From Tenrec ecaudatus (taxonomy: Eukaryota > Chordata > Mammalia > Afrosoricida > Tenrecidae), in NCBI RefSeq assembly GCF_050624435.1, contig NC_134538.1, forward strand, positions 119,372,437-119,436,436: 64,000 bases of DNA, in the 5' to 3' direction. A model generated the notes under the pieces. The model did not search any database. It had not been told where the DNA came from and saw only the letters and a list, made by a program, of their open reading frames with translations. Every line of letters starts with the position of its first letter. The stretch's first letter is position 1. The position numbers and the translations under genes were made by a program. This document shows, one piece after another, positions 34,984-48,410 of this stretch.

Positions 34984-35512
34984 AGCAAACTCGCTACTAT
35001 TGAGTTCATTCTGACTCATAGCGACCTTATGGAACAAGGTAGAAATGTTCCCTGTGAGTTTCAAAAACTCCAATTCTATTTTTTCAGTCTTTTTACCCCT
35101 TTTTTACATTTTACTAGGGGCTCATACAACTCTCATCACAATCCATATATACACATACATCAATTGTATAAAGCACATCCGTACATTCTTTGCCCTAATC
35201 ATTTTCAAAGCATTTGCTCTCTACTTAAGCCCTTTGCATCAGGTCCTCTTTTTTTCCCCCTCCCTCCCCGCTCCCCCTCCCTCATGATCCCTTGATAATT
35301 TATAGATTGTTATTTTGTCATATCTTGCCCTATCCGGAGTCTCTCTTCCCCCCCTTCTCTGCTGTCCCATGTGACCTCCTCACTGGGAAAACTGTAATTC
35401 TTAACAAATATAGAAAGTCCTTTCTTTCTGCCTCAGAGTTGCTGGTGATTTCAAACTGCTGACCTTGAGGAGCTCAACCCAATGCATCACTATGATGTCA
35501 CCAGCACTCGGA
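34984..35512 (-). repeat. AfroSINE, antisense, split by an L1 tail
   Basis: The antisense tail aaactcgctactattgagtt then ctgactcatagcgaccttat lies left of an L1 insert (about 35078-35385). After it come aaaactgtaattcttaac, tttctgcctcagagttgctg and gctgaccttgaggagctcaa, the central and head parts of the SINE. The two pieces join in consensus order. Confidence 0.8.
35078..35385 (-). mobile_element. L1 3' fragment nested in AfroSINE
   Basis: It runs from a T-rich stretch and acattttactaggggctcat through gcaatcatttgctctctac-like blocks to gtcccatgtgacctcctcac. The orientation matches the other antisense L1 tails. Confidence 0.82.
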
Positions 35513-37185
35513 ATAATGAAGACTCTTGGAATAATGAAGATATATGAGAACATTTTTTTAAAAACCTGCAGCAATTTATACATTTTAGGGTAGATGTTGG
35601 ATTATATTTTCAGGTGAACCCACTGGTGAAATTAATAGTAATATAAATATTATAAATTATTTGAGAAGAATTGACTCAATACATTGTTCAAACACATGCA
35701 TAATATGAGAATATTAAAAATATCTTTTAATAATTGCAAAAGTGTGATTGTGTTAGAGAACATGAATTTAATGCCTGATGTTAGACATAGAAAATTATTT
35801 TTATTCAGTAACAAAAGGACAGGATGGTGGACCCTATTAGTCTGAAGTTCCTTACCAAATCTATTAGTCTCTTAAATTTTCCTATTTTCCCATATGCTAC
35901 AACCTAACTATCTCTTCGTAGTCCAGGTGTAAAACAAGCTAGAAGGCACAGCCATGTCTGGCTCTCCTCCAATTTATTTGCAGAAGACTGACTTCTGCTT
36001 AATCGGGTATAAAGAACATGACTCTCTGCTTTTGCAATAGTGGCCAAGTACAAGAAGTCTTTTGTTAGACACATCGCTGCCTCAAACAAAATCAGGGGTC
36101 GATTAGGGGTAGATATTGAATTCACAAATAGCAGAGTCTGCCTCAGAAATATAAACTAGGGTCTTAAATTGTGGACACTGTGCATTGGAAAGTCTTACAA
36201 TGGTGTATTATTTTAGAACTATTTCTCTAGAGTTGAGAAGCCATAGAATTTGGGTCCTTCAATGATTGGCCAGACATCTTGAGAAAAGGAAATTTCCTTT
36301 GGTGGATATAAGTGAGAGACACTTGGAAAAGCAATAAGGACATCTCCACTTATGAAGAGATATGCCCAGTGGAAGCTGAAGTCAGAAATATCGAGTATGC
36401 ATTCATTTTTGTTTTTAGAGTTGTGATTTGCTTATACTCTCTGTATAGTGCTTCAGCGAAAGACTAGGGACATGGTTCAGAAATCCAAATTTATTTGTGG
36501 AACATACAAGTTATTTCTAGACATTAGAGAAGAAGTTGGGTCCTGAAGTTAATAATGAAGGAACAGTTAGATTACTGTTACTTAGATAGGCATAAATATA
36601 AAAAGTTTGGAGAAGGATAGTAGAATATGCACTATCTCCTTTCCTCTTGTTGCCTCACTCTGGCGGGAAAAGTTCAATCTTGGAACTAATAGAACAATTA
36701 TTTACCTAGCAAGCATCACCTACGCCTATAAAAATATGAGTAGTTCCTCCAATTTAATATATTCCATTCACTCTGAAGCAATGTAAATGCATCAAATAAA
36801 AATATAAATGTATATCTTTTAAATCTCTGATAATTAAATTATCTTTAAATATTCTAGCAACATACTGAGCTTTCTACATGTGTGTTTCATAGTAAATGCC
36901 ATAGTTTCATATTATGAATCCTTATGCATTTTACAATAGACGCCATGAAGTATCAGTATAAAATATCTCTCCTTGCTTTCTTGCTCATCACAACGAGCTT
37001 CATGTTTGCATAAGCAGATACCTGACACGCGCATGCTACTTCCCAAGACCAAGGAAAAGGAAATGAGAGGAGGACTGAAATGAAAGAGGAGGAGGAATAG
37101 TGCAAAGAGAAAAATGAGATGTAAAAAGTGGGGGAAAAGGGACATAGCCCCAGTTTCCTACTTTTCAGTCACGGTACTAGAAGTC
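35513..37185. other. Unassigned AT-rich sequence
   Basis: No gene or repeat family recognised. Confidence 0.45.
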
Positions 37186-37188
37186 CTC

Positions 37189-37822
37189 ATGGTGGAATCA
37201 TAATACACTGGGCTGCTAGCCACGAGGTTAGCAGTTTGAAACCACGAGCTGCTCCACGGGGAGAAAGACTGGGCTTTGCATGTCCATAAAGAGTTACAGT
37301 CTAGGGCTGGTACCGATAGGAACTGGAAACACAGGGAATCCAGGTCGGATGATCCCTTCAGGACCAGAGGTGAGAGTGGCGATAGTTGGAGGGTGGAGGG
37401 AAGGTGGGGTGGAAAGGGGGAACCAATTATAAGGATCTACATGTGACCTCCCTGGGGGATGGACAACAGAAAAGTGGGTGAAGGGAGACATTGGATAGTA
37501 TAAGATATGAAAAAATAATGACAATTTATTAATTCTCAAGGGTTCATGAGGGAGGGGGTCAGGGAGGGAGGAGAAAAATGAGGAGCTGAAACCAAGCATT
37601 CAAGCATAAAGCAAATGTTTTTGGAATGATGAGGGCAATAAAAGTACAAACGTTCTTAACAAATTGGATGTCTGTATGGATTATAAGAGTTGTACGAACC
37701 CCCAATAAAATGATTTAAATTAAAAGAAAAAAGAGTTACAGGGGAACTCACAGGGGGAATTCTATTCTGTCCTATAGGGTCACCCTGAGTGAACTCGAAG
37801 GCATTGCGTTTGGGTTTTCTTC
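37189..37822 (+). repeat. AfroSINE, sense, split by an L1 tail
   Basis: The head tcctcatggtggaatcataa and gaggttagcagtttgaaacc lead to cataaagagttacagtctag. An L1 tail follows, then aaagagttacag reappears (37730-37741), continuing ctattctgtcctatagggtc and accctgagtgaactcgaagg. The repeated aaagagttacag (also 37288-37299) is the L1 target-site duplication. The tail is close to consensus, so this AfroSINE is one of the younger copies. Confidence 0.88.
37303..37729 (+). mobile_element. L1 3' UTR fragment, sense, nested in AfroSINE
   Basis: The insert starts at ggtaccgataggaactggaa and ends aacccccaataaaatgattt with a short A-rich tail. It contains the G-rich tract catgagggagggggtcaggg. It is flanked by the 12-bp repeat aaagagttacag. 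Confidence 0.9.
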
Positions 37823-38436
37823 GCTGGGCATTATTAGAGAAATGAACTGATACCAGCATAGCACGAACATCGCTGATTGAGGGAAAAGTGTGTGTGTCCA
37901 CCTTTATCTCTCATTTTTGCCATTTCAAAGTGTCTTAGACTAGGTCCTGCGTCTCTGAAGTTTCTGGATGCTGATAGAACAGATGGGAAACAGTCCTTCC
38001 AGCATTTAGAGGAAGGCAGTGAGTCGCAGGTAGTGTGTCTTTGACTGTCACCCAGTTTCACTTTTATTCAGGACAGATTGTCACGGGATTCAGGCTGTCT
38101 GCAAATCTTAACCTCATGATCTGTGCACTATTTGGTATCATAAAAATCATTTTTAAAAAACGAAGCAGCAGAAAAAGTAACTGCATGTTGCACTTTTGTG
38201 TAGTGCCTAGGAGATCCATTGACTTCGCTGCTCTCCCATTACGTGTCAAAGCCAGTGATGTCCACCAATGTTGGGCAGTCTAGTTAGAAAAAGAATGCAA
38301 TATGTCTTGTAGTTTCTTCTTCAAAAATAATATGGATGGTATAAACAATACTGTTAATGTTTGATGGTGCAGCTGAAAATAAATGACAGGGCTGTTATAA
38401 ACTATTATTCAGTCTGTGCAGCAGAGACACACATGT
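37823..38436. other. Unassigned sequence
   Basis: Nothing recognised. Confidence 0.4.
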
Positions 38437-38437
38437 C

Positions 38438-38612
38438 ATTTCTGCTACTTCCTGGTGCCCCTGATGAGATAACACAACCTCTCTGCATTTCAGTTCTCTG
38501 TTCACAAAGTAGTAATGGCAGTCCATACCTCACAGGATTGCTGTAATGTTGGAAGGAACAGGGTGTTTCCCAGGTACTCGCCTATAGATAGTGTGTTCAA
38601 TAAATGTAGGAA
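38438..38612 (+). repeat. MIR (mammalian-wide interspersed repeat)
   Basis: The core reads acaacctctctgcatttcag, then caaagtagtaatggcagtcc, then tacctcacaggattgctgta, and ends tgttcaataaatgtagg. This is the expected order of a MIR core and 3' end. MIRs predate placental mammals. Confidence 0.75.
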
Positions 38613-38680
38613 GTAGCACTGCTGTGCCTATGAGGGGGAACCCCCCAAACCAGGATTACACTGGGCAGAGCAGAGCTTTC

Positions 38681-38790
38681 ATAGCATGCTGTCCTTGTGA
38701 GCTGTGTCCAACATCACAACAGTTTCTGTGGCGTTTTTTCCCAAGCAGGAAACAAAATTTCACAGCCACATGCTATTCTCTTAAATCGCC
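38681..38790 (-). mobile_element. Mariner transposon fragment (transposase N-terminal region), antisense
   Basis: Its reverse complement aligns over about 110 bases with 50243-50345. Shared runs include gatttaagagaa, gccacagaaactgttgtgatgttg (shortened here to its first 20 bases) and cacagct followed by aaggacag. The conceptual product resembles the N-terminus of mariner transposases (a K-F-C-F-x-L-G-K type helix). A 20-base A run (38797-38816) lies just beyond, toward the element's 5' end. Only this short part is preserved. Confidence 0.72.
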
Positions 38791-38796
38791 TGGCAC

Positions 38797-38816
38797 AAAA
38801 AAAAAAAAAAAAAAAA
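38797..38816. repeat. Poly-A run
   Basis: Twenty consecutive A bases next to the mariner fragment; no target-site duplication was recognised around it. Confidence 0.9.
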
Positions 38817-38819
38817 GAT

Positions 38820-39995
38820 TTGAGCAAAACTGCTTTTAGGGGGAAAAAAACTCCCTGTGGAAAGAGAGACACTTCCCAGGGGAGGACACACTCCCTCACA
38901 GCACTCCTGTGTCTCTCTGGCTCCAAAAGCACCCCTGGAGAGAGACCCAGGCAAATCAGCAGTGACACCATGCAAATGGCATGCGCCCCAGATAGTATCT
39001 TAAAGTGTAAGCTTTAAATTCAGGATAAAATACACTTTACTGGCTCAAAACGTCCTCTAAAACGCTCACGAACATTTCATGAAAGGAAGTCTTCTTATTC
39101 CTATCAGTGATTCTCTTTCTCTTAGAATCAGAAAATAATATGTAACAGGCACTTCACAAATACTAAAACCTGCATGCCCACTTGCCACTAACATGCTCCC
39201 TCCCCTCTGTACTGTGTCCAATACCAGCCAATTACTGTTTACCTGAATATAATAAAACTATACTCCAAGTTTCCTGTCTCCTCTTGCTCAATGGCTGCAA
39301 CGCGATTGCTCTATCACAATATATGTATTTCTATATACATTTTTTTCACAGAAGTGTTGAGATCTATGAAAGCAGGAAATGCAAATGGGCATTATTGCAA
39401 GAATTGCATTGTGATGCACTTTTCAACAATTACAGAAATAACCGAGGAAAATTATCATGAAGTCATGTGAATAAGTTTTCAAAAGAGAATTAAAAATTGA
39501 TGTCAGTATGCACACTTGTTAAGCATTCTTGAATAATCCGATCGAGATTCCTTTAATTAAGGTAAAGCTCCACTAGGCACGAAATTACCACACAGAGAAC
39601 AATGGAACGCCATCTCTAACAGCCAGGCATTGCATACGGTGAAGTCGGGAGAAAAACAATAACTGGCAGTTTCAGTGCGTTTGGTACCATAAAGTTATAA
39701 CGAGAGTGCTAATGAAAAGGGAAGTATATCTTTTATTCCAGATGCCCCACTTCAATCTTCTGTTTTGTCATTTTCAACTGCTATCTTTCCAACTGCCTTT
39801 GAGTTGCAAACATCTTCACTTGATTTTAAAATGCAATTATTTTTCTCTTTATATTTTTAACTTCTGAATAAGCTATTTGTTTTTACCATTGACAAGGAGT
39901 GAAAATCAAAGTCAAATACCACATTTTAAAATCTGAACTTGAAAATGTAATGTTTTAGGTGGCTCCAAACTAAAATTCAGGTTGCTTAAAATGAA
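38820..39995. other. Unassigned sequence
   Basis: No gene or repeat family recognised. Confidence 0.4.
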
Positions 39996-39997
39996 AA

Positions 39998-40178
39998 CTC
40001 AAGGCGGGGAGGAGGGAGGGAAAAAAAAGAGGAGCTGATTCCAAGGGCTCAGTGGAAAGTCAATGTCTAGAAAAGAACGAATGAATATATACTTATATAC
40101 TAATGTGGTGGATACAATTGATGCATGAATTGTAACAAGAGTTGTAAGAGCCCCCAGTAAAATGATTAAGAAGACAAA
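39998..40178 (+). mobile_element. L1 3' end fragment, sense, short
   Basis: The fragment starts in the G-rich tract (aaggcggggaggagggaggg), continues gaggagctgattccaagggc, and ends agttgtaagagcccccagta then aaatgattaagaa. Only the last 180 bases of an L1 were copied. Confidence 0.82.
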
Positions 40179-42005
40179 CAAACCAAAAAACTAAAACTTA
40201 AAAGTGTGTTATGTTGTAAATAAACTTCCTAGTTAAAATCAAAATTATGAACCAAACATCGTCATAAAATGATTTGCCATTTTCTATCTTTACTGATTCC
40301 TATACTTTAAAATCTCAGATTTAATTTAATTTTTCTTGCACTTTAGAAAAGTTCTCCAATAGTAATGTAACATTAATAAGATGCATCAAAAATAAAACAG
40401 GCCCTATAATTTTTATTATTTTAAAGTGTTCTCCAGCTGAAATATAAATCTTCTTGCTATGGATTTAGCTTTCCACCAGTGACTAATTTCTTTCATTTAT
40501 TGTCAAATAGTGTTACCAAGATCAAACCTTGGTATCAATTCTCATTTGTGACCTCTAACTTTGCTCTTGCAGTGGCTATAGGCTGCAGCAAAATGTTAAT
40601 TTCCAATACCACAGCCATGCCTCATTGATCATAAAGGGAATTACTCATAAGCAGGGGTATGTTAGTGGAAAATCATCATCTGTGTTATTAAAACAATTTG
40701 AAAGTCAGATGTATAACTAAATTCATGATGGACAGCACATCATTAGCATCATTATATATAATTTAGATTCATAGTCTTTAGAGCATATTTTAAAAGTATA
40801 AAATATTCGTAGGCATCATCAGCTTTTATCTTTTAGCTTCTAACTATGCATTATAATAAAAGTAATAAAAATCTATTATTCCTTGGAAGTCAAATCCTCT
40901 GAGGTATAAAATAAATTAACATTATGTCACACGCAAGTTTTCTACTCATCTTTTATAGCAACTTTCCGTTTTCCAGTAGGTGACCATTTGCAGTAATTTG
41001 TCATAAGCCAATGGTCTCACGTGTTGAGAATGCTGCCAGACTGCTGAAGGGGAAGTTAGTCTGATGAAATAGAAATGAAAAGTGTAATAGAAAATTCATT
41101 CCACAGCAAATATCTCCTGGACTGGAGAAACTCTTCCCATAGTGGGAACTGAGTACAGAGGAAAGAACTCCACTTTACACCCAAAGCACTGTGATGCCCG
41201 TTTGAATTGCTCACTTCACAGATTTGCCAAAACCTGGGGAATCTAAGAAACGTAGTTTTAGTTCAATACTTGGAATAAATATTTAACTAGGTTGAAATCC
41301 CTAGAATCAATTTTTGGTTGGCTGAGTCCTCCTACGGCTTATTGGACTTCCAAGAAAATGTTCTGGGTACTAAACACCCTATTAGTGTTTGGGAACTAAG
41401 GAAAAATAACATCACATCATAATATGTGGTGCTAATTACCATCACGCCAGATTTTCAGTTTTGATCTTTCAATTGAGAAATATTCATATGCTCTGTTATA
41501 AGTAAATGTTATTTTTGTTTTCAAATACATAATAAGCCTATAAACCAGAAAATGTTATGTGAATTATGATGCCTCCAATAGCTTTATGAAAAATAAAGGA
41601 GACCTTGAAGATGGAAAGAAGCATGTTCATTATTTTTTACTCCATTCAAGTCTAAGACGGCCTTCAGGCTTAGGCATAAAGTTCAGAACCCCTCCGTCCC
41701 CGATGCTGCAGTTCCCATTCGGGCCCTGAGCAAAAGGGCCATCTTACCTTTTCTCGAGAATAGAAATGAGCCAGGTTCTCTAATATCCCGAAAAGTGCCA
41801 TTCAGCTTAAAAACTCACATATGAAATGCTCAACTCCCGTCCAGAAGAACTCTGAGACAGAATTAAAAGAAAAGTTGATGCACTTTTAATTGTACATCAG
41901 ATTTTTGCTCAGTATGAAGATTTTATAGGGACCTAACTCAATGTTTAAGGGACTCAGGAAGCACAGTGGGTCACTATACCTAAAGGAATATAGTCATGTT
42001 AGGGA

Positions 42006-42006
<1 letters not shown>

Positions 42007-42040
<34 letters not shown>
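42007..42040. repeat. (TG)n microsatellite
   Basis: About sixteen TG units. Confidence 0.93.
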
Positions 42041-42041
<1 letters not shown>

Positions 42042-42095
42042 TTTAAATTGACACTGAGGAACAGAACCTTGGGTTCTTCCCAAGAAATAAATATA

Positions 42096-42137
42096 TTCTC
42101 TCTATCTCTCTGTCTCTGTCTCTCTCCCCACACACAC
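42096..42137. repeat. CT-rich simple repeat
   Basis: Imperfect CT/CTAT/CTGT units followed by a short CA run. Confidence 0.8.
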
Positions 42138-43214
42138 ATCCACATGGTTGCACAGCTATAGTAACCATGAACACATAGGCATAAAGGTGCTTGTGAGGTT
42201 GATGTGGCAAAGGAAAGAAAGAAGGCAAAGGTAGAAAACAGTTTCAAGGGTTTTGTTTCAGAGCTCAGGGATGGAAGGGAAAGCAGAGAATGGGACGGGA
42301 GCATCGTGAGCTCCCGGGTGAGGCTCATGGGCCCCCAGTTGGGCTTCACAAAGTCACACTGTCCAGGTATTAAGTGGAGAGTTTCATAGGCCAGGTCTGG
42401 GGGAGGGAGTAGCTGGGGAATTTCCACTGTAACTTTGTTTTCTGCAGGCCTGGAGCTAAGCAACAGTGTCAGTCTTCACACCTGGGCCTGAAGGACACTG
42501 AAGGGAGGAGGGGGGGGGCGGGGATGTGGGTCTGGCCTCTCATAGCATCCTTGGAGTGTTTTTACCAGCTCTGTCTCCTAGCCTGCCTGCCCTGCTAACT
42601 CCTGCTTCTGCCTGATGGTTCTGATAGGTTTCCTTTGCTTATTGAGTCGTGTCTCTTGAAATATGTTGAAACCATAACCTTTGTACTGGCGATGCGACCC
42701 TGTTTTGGAAAAGGGATTTTCTTATGTGAGTAATATCATGCCACAATAGAATGAGCTCTAATTCTCATTCCTCTGAGTGGTGTTTTCTGGAGAGTACAGA
42801 CACAAGAAGCCTGGTATAAGAATAAGAGTGAGACTGCTTACCAAAAGGGAATTAGCTCAAATTCACTGGTCACTTCTATGGCGATAAATAAGGGTGTATG
42901 CTCTTGAAAAGATTGATGGCCTTGAAAGCCCTGTGTCTGTGAGCTCTGAGTCATGGCACTGACTGAATGACAGCGGAGTGGGGGCAGGCAGGGTCAGAGT
43001 CACAGCTGTGGGAGGTGAGGGGAGGACCCATCTACAAGCAAGGAAAGCTGAGCCATGCCAGGTTGTCAGGCGTTGAAAGAGACAAGTGTGTTAGAACTTA
43101 GGTGCTGATCACTGGGCTAGGAGAAGGCTCTGGTGTGTAGCGGGAACCCTACATTTTTTTTTTTTAGTTCGGACATAAACATCAGCCTCCACTGGGTTCT
43201 TTCTGACCATCAGT

Positions 43215-43300
43215 CAGCAATGGAAACAGCTGGGGCAGAGTGTGTTGGAGAAGCGACTTGCCTGAGGTACCAAGATGGCATAGCCGTGACTCCCACTCCA
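43215..43300 (-). repeat. Possible MIR core, antisense
   Basis: The phrase gtgttggagaagcgacttgc then ctgaggtaccaagatggcat resembles an antisense MIR core (the 'agtgacttgcc' block). The match is short, so it is tentative. Confidence 0.35.
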
Positions 43301-43589
43301 CACAAGATGGTGCAAGGACTCCCAGAACCACTCCTGTAAGCTTAATTCAAGATGCTAATAATGGAATCAATGATCTTTCTCTGAAGGAGGGATATATATA
43401 GAGCAAAACTTAATAAGGTAGAAATAACTGTATCAACATAAGTATAAAAATGAATTTAAGGTAAAGATGAACCAAATAGCATACTTATATACAATGTAAA
43501 AATATATAACAAAATGTTTTTACCAGATCATATTTATTTAATAAAAGTAAAAGCAGTCAGTGTAAAACATGACAAAAATAATTTATAAA

Positions 43590-43787
43590 TTATCCAGGGG
43601 CATGGGAGAGGGAAGGAGGGGGGAGAGGGAAGGGGAAAATGAGGAGCTGATGCCAGGGGCTCAAGTAGAAAGAAAATGTTTGGAAAATGATGATGACAAC
43701 ATATGTAAAGGTGCGTTTGACAAAATGGATGGATGTATGGATTGTGGTAAGAGCCTCCAATAAATTGAAATTAAAAAGAAAAAAACA
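43590..43787 (+). mobile_element. L1 3' end fragment, sense, short
   Basis: It begins ccaggggcatgggagaggga with the G-rich tract, continues ggagctgatgccaggggctc and ends gtaagagcctccaataaatt with an A-rich tail. The frame at 43569-43763 is inside this repeat. Confidence 0.85.
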
Positions 43788-43837
43788 TTCAGAGGCTAGT
43801 TACTTTAGGAAATGAGCAGAGTCAAGATTAGAACTGA

Positions 43838-44038
43838 TAGTATGAACCCCCAAACCCAAACAAGCAGCACTGAGTTCATCCCAAATCATAGCACCCCTAC
43901 AGGGCACAACTGAACAGGCCCTAAGGCGCCGGAAACTTTTCCAGGCTTTACAGTAGCGGACAGCCTTATCTTTCCCTAGTACTGGGCTCAAACTGCTGAC
44001 CTTGCAGTGGCAGTTTGAATACTAATCCACTCTCCCAT
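43838..44038 (-). repeat. AfroSINE, antisense
   Basis: The antisense tail (caaacccaaacaagcagca, then gttcatcccaaatcatagca) is followed by ggaaacttttccaggcttta and ctcaaactgctgaccttgca. The head ends at about 44036. Confidence 0.82.
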
Positions 44039-44171
44039 GAAGATTTTATTTCTTATAGGGGTAGGGGGCACTTTGGAATTCAATTAATATTCTATTTTAA
44101 TGCACTTAAAATATTTCATTAATAACCCTGTGCATACTGCTTGATTTGGGTTTAAATTATTTCATATACTA

Positions 44172-44336
44172 AAAACAAAACCCCAACCAAATGCACAGAT
44201 GTTGAGTTCTTCTCCTAACAATCATAGATAGGGTTTTTGAGGTTTTGCTAATCTTGAAATAAGTAGACAAACATCTTTTTCTCAAGGAGCAGCTGGTGGG
44301 TTAAACTGTTAATCATATGGTTGAGCACCCAAAGTT
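44172..44336 (-). repeat. AfroSINE, antisense, diverged
   Basis: A degraded tail (aaaaccccaaccaaatgcac) leads to acaatcatagatagggtttt, cttgaaataagtagacaaac and agcagctggtgggttaaact. The order is preserved but many bases differ. Confidence 0.62.
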
Positions 44337-44429
44337 TTCATCTGTAATGTAGCCAAGGTTCGTTCTTAGACATATTTTTCATGATGCTACTCAATGAATT
44401 CATCACATTTCAATCTGGCTTTGAAATTT

Positions 44430-45326
44430 CCTTGTTGTTGCTATTAGGTGTTGTAAAGTTAGACTCAAAGTGACATTAGATGAGAACATGATGTCCTTCC
44501 CCAGGGGTTGGTCCTTCTAGATCACATGTGCAGTAACAGTGAAGAAGTCTCACCGTCCTTACCTCTCAGGAGTATTCTAGTTGTGCTGCTTCGAAGATAG
44601 ATCAGCATCTTCATCAGAAACTCCATGGGATAGTCGATATTCCTGTACAGCACAATTTGAATGCATCACTTCATTTTCATTTTTCATTGTCCAATGATTG
44701 CATGTATATGAGACAATTGAAAATATGTTGGTCAGCTACATCTTACTCCTCAAAGGGACAGATTTCCTTTTGTTATATTTGGCCTATGTAATACTTTATT
44801 TAATTGCTTCACTGATGAATTGATTGTTGAACAATCATAATAAGATTCTTGACAACTTCAATTTTTTGACATTTATTACGGTTTTGTTTTTTGATCCAGT
44901 TGTAAGGGTTTTCATTTTCTTTGTATTTATGTATGTCCCTACTGAAGGTGTTTTTTATCTTCACCAATAAGTGGCGGCTCATAGACAAAGAGAAAAACCC
45001 AATGGGCTCAAACATAACAATTGGGAGGATGGCGTAGTACTGGGCAGTGTTTACTTCTGTTGTGCATAGGGTTGTTGTGATTTGGAAAAACCTTGACCTA
45101 ATGACAAAAACATAGTGATTGTGATAAAAAAAAACTGTGACAAACAGATACAATCCTGACACACACTTTTCCTGAACTTAACCAGCCTATATCCCCTTGG
45201 GCTGCTTGAATGATGGATTGCCTCTTCCTGTATGGCCAGGTTCCACCTAAGCAGAAGGACTCCTTGTTCTGAAGTTCCTATTTTTGATGCTACCCAAAAA
45301 TGTACACAGTCTCAGGCCTTTGGATG
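44430..45326 (-). mobile_element. Decayed RTE LINE (3' end to RT), antisense
   Basis: The antisense 3' end gttgttgctattaggtgttg is followed by attctagttgtgctgcttcg, gacaacttcaattttttgac and gatccagttgtaagggtttt. RT sequence resumes at about 45137 with acaatcctgacacacacttt and ends at tttggatggtcaat. Between 44930 and 45130 lies a piece that looks like a sense RTE/AfroSINE tail (cttctgttgtgcatagggtt), apparently a later insertion. The copy overlaps in consensus with the next RTE at 46145, so these are two separate copies. Confidence 0.7.
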
Positions 45327-46144
45327 GTCAATCTACATGTAGCAGATGGTCAACGGAACTTCCTCCAATTTTATGGCTCCATTCTTCTTTATATAGTCCA
45401 GTTCACATTACGCAGGAAGCCACCCATGTCACTGGAGGGCCATGTCTGACTTCCTCTGGCTTCCATATTGCCCAGAAACAGGGGCCAGCCCTGCCCTCAT
45501 GGTCCATCTTCTTTACCTAGTTTGGACACCAATCATTCTTCCCGTGTCATGCTGCCTCTATGGTGGGTTCAGCAATTCATTGCAATGGCCACACAGAAGT
45601 CACAGACAATACTCAGAATTAAGAGGGTTTGTTAGAGAAGTCAATAGATCACCACAAGTCAGGATCAGCAAGCAGTTAAGCATACAGTCACTGGTCTGCT
45701 CCGCCAGCAGCCATGTCTCTCTCCAGTCCTCAGTCGCTTAGCCATATGGTCTCTTGCCCTTTGCCTGCATGGGCCAGCAAGGCAGCTTGTCGGTCTCTTT
45801 GTCCATGGTTCCATGGTATAGGTCAGATGAGGAGAAGGTACCCCAGAGAGGCCACAGAGGTCATCTGAGTCCATGCTGCAGTCTCTGAGACATCTGGTCT
45901 TGGTGCCTCCGTGACTTCATCAGAGATCTTGTGTGCGTTCTTTCAAGGCCTTGGGAATTTTCTCTCTGCTGCTGCTGCTTCTCAGAGGGCTCACCATCAT
46001 CACCAGCGGTCGGTGATGAAAACTGACCAATCTCGATTATTACGGTTGCACATGCCCTGTTTGCAGAGCCCGGGGCAATATTTTGGTGGAAATTACAGAG
46101 ACTTGGATAAGAGAGCCAAATTACAAAATTTCACTCCACCACCC
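45327..46144. other. Unclassified block between two RTE copies
   Basis: About 0.8 kb of comparatively GC-balanced sequence lies between RTE segments whose consensus positions overlap. It is not RTE, L1 or AfroSINE as far as I can tell. Phrases such as gtttggacaccaatcattct and ctgctgctgcttctcagagg look like antisense LTR material, but termini and duplications could not be found. Several short open frames cross it on both strands with no known motif. Confidence 0.35.
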
Positions 46145-46507
46145 AGTTTCAGTAAGTAAAGCAAAAGAGTACAACTTTGCTGAACACTCTTTCCATTTTA
46201 AACTGTGCTCTAGCTCCTCGTTCTGTTTCGACAACTGCTTTTTGATTTATACACAGGCAGGGTAGGAATAAAATCAAGGTCCTGGAATTCCCATTCTTTG
46301 CAGCGTTATCCATACTTCTGATTCATACAGTTGACTAGCTCCTAGTAGTATAAATGACACAAGTAAACATTTCAGACATTGTGTGCTTTTAGCCAAGATC
46401 CACTAGATCCACGGGGTATTAGCAGTTTTATCTCTTGTTCCAAGTACACTTTTGAATCTGGTTGGGACTTCCTGAAATTCCCTTTGACTGTATGGCTGAA
46501 GCTATTT

Positions 46508-47828
<1,321 letters not shown>

Positions 47829-48410
47829 AGGGGGCTGCAGCAATTTTAAAATCATCTTAGTCAAAATGTACTCAGCATGTGACATTAAAGATATTGTCAA
47901 GAATTTCCGCACTCTTTGGATTTGCCACAAACATGGATCCCACCCAGTCAGTCGGCCGAGCACCTGTCACGCAAAGTGCATGACCCAGGGGAGTAAGTGC
48001 TGCGTGCAGCGTGAGAAGTCTATCAGTTGATATTCCACCCAATTCCGAAACCATGGTAGCTTTCACTCGTTTGTTCTTCCCCTCGATGCGTCAGATGCAG
48101 CATGCAGTTCTTCCTTATTTTAGCGCCACAGACTCTTGGTCACGCGCTACGTCCTGAAAGGGTTGGGCGCTGCCTGAGCCTTGCTGGCACAGTGACTGTA
48201 TTCATTTCAGCCTCTCTTGATGATTTTTGTGTCGTTCGATGTTTTGTCCACGGTACCCTTCAAAGTTGCAGATTGAGACTTGAATTTCCGCAGTGTTTTC
48301 AGCTTGAGACATGCCAGTTGGGTTCTTTCCTTTACATTTCCTCACTTAAGCTCTTTGCACTAGTCATGAGAACATTGTACCTGCCATTGCAGCCCCCCTT
48401 TGGCAACCTT

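Larger units (their letters stand above)
40185..43210. other. Unassigned sequence, GC-raised toward the right
   Basis: From 40.2 to 41.6 kb it is AT-rich and featureless. From about 41.65 to 43.3 kb the base composition is richer in G and C than most of the window, with two microsatellites near 42.0-42.14 kb. No exon, promoter or known repeat could be recognised. The 154-codon frame at 41999-42463 is seeded by the TG/CA repeat. Confidence 0.4.

Noticed and set aside
41999..42463. 154-codon minus-strand frame
   Set aside because: It begins in a TG/CA microsatellite, which gives repeated T-H residues, and shows no known domain.
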